Below, piece after piece: positions 6,824-7,470 of a stretch of DNA of 7,470 nucleotides. The DNA is taken from contig JASLCF010000110.1 of NCBI GenBank assembly GCA_030146155.1, positions 1 to 7,470 on the forward strand, in the 5' to 3' direction. The first letter of the stretch is position 1. Each line of letters begins with the position of its first letter. Position numbers and translations under genes: made by a program. The notes beneath the pieces are model-generated. The model was not told the DNA's origin. It saw only the letters and a program-made list of their open reading frames with translations, and did not search any database. Source of the stretch: Savagea sp. Its GTDB lineage: Bacteria > Bacillota > Bacilli > Bacillales_A > Planococcaceae.

Positions 6824-6854
6824 AAAAAAAACCTCGTGTATTTCACACAAGGTT
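6824..6854 (-). terminator. Rho-independent terminator upstream of the hsd operon
   Basis: On the minus strand, arms at 6854-6845 and 6839-6830 form a 10-position stem (AACCTTGTGT against ACACGAGGTT, one mismatch) with a 5-base loop, followed by a run of T ending at 6824. It would stop minus-strand transcription coming from the rlmH side, ending the gene fragment at 6897, and would insulate the hsd promoter. Confidence 0.65.
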
Positions 6855-6896
6855 CTCTCCCAATTAGCAATATAAAAAGCAATCTGCCATGTCCTC

Positions 6897-6979
6897 TTAC
6901 TTTATTCGGTAGCTGTCTTCGGTTTCATATACGTCTTCAATCATTATCGGCTGTCGGTAATGTAACTTCATTTTTTCCA
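6897..6979 (-). pseudogene. Unrecognised C-terminal gene fragment ahead of the terminator
   Basis: A minus-strand frame ends in MKLHYRQPIMIEDVYETEDSYRIK, then stops at 6897, with the terminator 43 bases further on. That arrangement is what the tail of a real gene looks like. Upstream of about 6985 the same frame is merely antisense to the recombinase remnant (Phe/Ser/Cys-rich), and no ribosome binding site precedes the ATGs near 6975-6985. I read it as a gene tail left after a deletion or insertion joined it to recombinase DNA. I do not recognise the family. Confidence 0.35.
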
Positions 6980-7414
6980 TTTTCGCTCTTAAAAGAGACT
7001 TAGAAGAAATAGAAAAGAAACTAATAGACATACAACAGCTCAAGAAAAAATACAATTGGAACAAAAGAAAAATAAACTCAGCACACAACTGAGTTCATCG
7101 GATGCAAAAGTCATTCCACATGAATCGGTTAGTTTTCTATTAGGAAAGTTCGTAAAAGTCTACCAACACTCTTCAAGAGAAGGAGAAAAGCATTTGCTCT
7201 AGCTACTCGTAGATAAAATTTCAATACGACAACTGGAGAATCGCTCAAGAACTATTCATCAGGTTCAACTAGATTTCGATTTTACGGAGATCGATACATC
7301 GAAAACGTTTACACTGATACATCTATTGTTTCGTGAAACGGATAATGAAGTTGCATTATCACAACCCTTACCCGCTTGCGATAACAAAATACCACCTTAT
7401 CTTCAACTTTTTTT

Positions 7415-7440
7415 GCCTCTATTTATGATACGGTTCACCA
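7415..7440. other. Putative integration site (att) at the rlmH 3' end
   Basis: The last rlmH codons (GAACCGTATCATAAATAG on the minus strand) resemble the staphylococcal SCC attachment site, which is also the 3' end of this gene around TATCATAA. Here they abut serine-recombinase remains. No second copy of this sequence was seen elsewhere in the window, so the other island end must lie to the left, outside it. The exact crossover point cannot be placed. Confidence 0.4.
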
Positions 7441-7470
7441 TGAATAATTCGAAAAGCACGGTACACTTGC
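7419..7470 (-). CDS. rlmH: 23S rRNA pseudouridine(1915)-N3 methyltransferase RlmH, last 16 codons
   Basis: The minus strand from the right edge reads QVYRAFRIIHGEPYHK followed by TAG (7421-7419), the characteristic C-terminus of RlmH, a small SPOUT methyltransferase that modifies position 1915 of 23S rRNA in the 70S ribosome. Only the tail is in the window, about a tenth of the protein. It is core chromosome and marks the boundary of the island. The stop codon is intact, so insertion appears to have kept the gene's end functional. Alternative identities are unlikely given the ending, although the short length limits certainty. Confidence 0.85.
   Translation of the reverse strand, partial: QVYRAFRIIHGEPYHK

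Larger units (their letters stand above)
6985..7470 (+). pseudogene. Large serine recombinase, C-terminal remnant with frameshift and internal stop
   Basis: Reading plus-strand frames gives ALKRDLEEIEKKLIDIQQLKKK, then after one missing base QLEQKKNKLSTQLSS, then SVSFLLGKFVKVYQ, LLVDKISIRQLE, VQLDFDF and SKTFTLIHLLF. This is the coiled-coil and C-terminal segment of large serine recombinases from Bacillus-type elements. The frameshift lies at the A6 run (7045-7050); one more A would restore the frame. An in-frame TAG at 7200-7202 probably replaced a CAG. The catalytic N-terminal half and zinc-ribbon region are absent. After the stop the frame stays open to the window edge, passing antisense through the rlmH 3' end (PPYLQLFLPLFMIRFT). 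It was probably the integrase that brought an element to rlmH, and it should now be inactive. Confidence 0.75.

Noticed and set aside
7356..7384. Imperfect dyad TTATCACA/TGCGATAA next to the rlmH end, as an rlmH terminator or recombinase site
   Set aside because: The arms are short with one wobble pair, the loop is 13 bases and no T run follows, so neither role is supported.

Overview
The window is low-GC DNA typical of Bacillota, most likely a Bacillales genome. The evidence is GGAGG-type ribosome binding sites, Firmicute-style promoters, and the last 16 codons of an rlmH gene at the right edge ending in the family's ...GEPYHK. I cannot name the species.

Nearly everything is one minus-strand locus, read right to left. 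From the right edge it contains: the 3' end of rlmH (7419-7470); a decayed plus-strand remnant of a large serine recombinase running into the rlmH end (about 6985-7470); an unrecognised minus-strand gene tail ending at 6897; a rho-independent terminator (6824-6854); and a predicted sigma-A promoter (6781-6809). The type I restriction-modification operon follows: a one-domain (half-size) HsdS (6133-6729); HsdM (4607-6136, ATGA overlap with the half S); an unrecognised 171-residue protein (4035-4550); a control-like gap with two perfect inverted repeats (3921-4002); a DinD-family protein (3053-3892); a full two-domain HsdS (1776-2966); and the first 576 codons of HsdR, which runs off the left edge (1-1730).

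HsdM plus an S subunit should methylate adenines, and adding HsdR should make the ATP-dependent restriction complex. HsdR and HsdM look most like the EcoR124I (type IC) family: the HsdR nuclease triad D153/E167/K169 and Walker lysine K316 sit within three residues of the EcoR124I positions as I remember them. The unusual points are two specificity genes of different architecture, two non-R-M genes in the middle of the operon, and a dyad-rich predicted promoter placing dinD, hsdS and hsdR under possible separate control.

The position beside the rlmH 3' end, next to serine-recombinase debris, suggests that this island arrived by site-specific integration at rlmH, the same chromosomal site used by staphylococcal SCC elements. 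The surviving recombinase copy is truncated, frameshifted and has an internal stop, so it should be inactive. The far end of the island lies outside the window. No tRNA, rRNA, CRISPR array or complete insertion sequence was seen.
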